Below, in pieces: positions 6,288 to 6,615 of a stretch of 6,615 nucleotides of DNA. Position 1 is the stretch's first letter, and every line of letters starts with the position of its first letter. The stretch spans positions 1-6,615 of the forward strand of contig CAVBGA010000179.1 in NCBI GenBank assembly GCA_963594675.1, in the 5' to 3' direction. Under the pieces are notes generated by a model. It searched no databases and had not been told where the DNA came from. It saw only the letters and a program-made list of their open reading frames with translations. The DNA comes from Ruminococcus_G sp963594675 (GTDB lineage: Bacteria; Bacillota; Clostridia; Lachnospirales; Lachnospiraceae). A program made the position numbers and the translations under genes.

Positions 6288-6615
6288 ATGCTTGACCAGA
6301 TTGATCTGTCCAGAAAAATGGATAAAAAAGAATTTAAGAAAATGATGAGTAAGCTACAGCCAGAGTTGGCAGCACTTCAGCGCAGGTGCAAAGAACTGGG
6401 GATACCGGTGATCATTGTTTTTGAAGGTTTCGGGGCTTCTGGAAAAGGGGTACAGATTAGTCAGCTCATTCAGGCTTTGGATCCTCGAGGATTTACCGTA
6501 TATGCAACGGGATCGCCTACGGAAGAAGAGAAAATGCGGCCATTTCTTTGGCGTTTTTGGGTAAAGACTCCTGAGAAAGGGCGAATTGCTATTTTTGACC
6601 GAAGCTGGTACCGAA
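6288..6615 (+). CDS. PPK2-family polyphosphate phosphotransferase, N-terminal part (3' truncated by window)
   Basis: PPK2 enzymes move phosphate between inorganic polyphosphate and nucleotides (ADP, GDP or AMP, depending on class). The 109 visible residues match the family: a charged leading helix (1-37), the beta strand and P-loop IIVFEGFGASGKG (42-54), LDPRGFTVYAT (64-74), PTEEEKMRPFLWRFW (77-91) and the Walker B-like IAIFDRSWYR (100-109). The loop differs from the usual GxDAxGKG: the aspartate is replaced by Gly49 and the following Ala-Ala/Gly by Ala-Ser; Lys53 is kept. This could mean it is the first, degenerate half of a tandem polyphosphate:AMP phosphotransferase, which the window is too short to show. 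AAGGAGG (6274-6280) lies seven bases before the ATG, a near-ideal site. The gene follows the PBP stop by 48 bases with no visible terminator, so co-transcription is possible. The family is secure; class and activity are open. Confidence 0.9.
   Translation, partial: MLDQIDLSRKMDKKEFKKMMSKLQPELAALQRRCKELGIPVIIVFEGFGASGKGVQISQLIQALDPRGFTVYATGSPTEEEKMRPFLWRFWVKTPEKGRIAIFDRSWYR

Noticed and set aside
6151..6345. 64-codon + strand frame bridging the PBP end and the PPK2 start.
   Set aside because: It overlaps two genes with strong family evidence and has no supported start; the PPK2 gene has its own near-ideal ribosome binding site in another frame.
1..6615. A mobile element, defence system or CRISPR array.
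   Set aside because: No transposase, integrase, repeat array, tRNA attachment site or compositional break; every gene belongs to a conserved housekeeping family on one strand.

Overview
The window looks like a chromosomal housekeeping segment of a low-to-medium GC Gram-positive anaerobe of the Clostridia, most likely the Lachnospiraceae. This rests on protein flavour, AT-leaning codon use, strong AGGAGG-type ribosome binding sites, and a gene order I recall from that group (ruvB, zapA, U32 protein, SEDS protein, class B PBP). The lineage is inference; there is no rRNA or other marker here. All six genes are on the + strand, four of them complete. I see no mobile element, CRISPR array, tRNA or rRNA.

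Layout: (1) the 3' part of ruvB (Holliday junction helicase) runs to 463. (2) A 102-base gap carries a perfect consensus housekeeping promoter, TTGACA-N16-TATAAT, whose -35 box overlaps the ruvB stop codon; it should drive zapA (566-958), a Z-ring associated protein. (3) A 128-base gap holds a possible leader ORF and several competing RNA hairpins in front of a 725-residue U32-family protein (1087-3264) that resembles the RNA hydroxylases RlhA/TrhP more than a true protease. (4) Sixteen bases later comes a SEDS glycosyltransferase of the FtsW/RodA type (3281-4840), whose 3' end overlaps (5) a class B penicillin-binding protein (4770-6239). (6) After 48 bases a PPK2-family polyphosphate phosphotransferase starts (6288) and runs off the end.

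The SEDS protein and the PBP are the two halves of a septal or elongation peptidoglycan synthase: the first polymerises lipid II, the second cross-links it. With zapA upstream, the core of the window is a cell-wall and division cluster. The U32 protein (probably RNA modification) and the PPK2 protein (polyphosphate and nucleotide metabolism) are passengers whose link to division is not evident from sequence.

No gene here is of an unknown family. The parts that deserve a second look are the zapA-U32 leader, where two identical Shine-Dalgarno copies can compete for one complementary strand, the coding overlap of the SEDS and PBP genes, the long charged tail of the SEDS protein, and the altered P-loop of the PPK2 protein.
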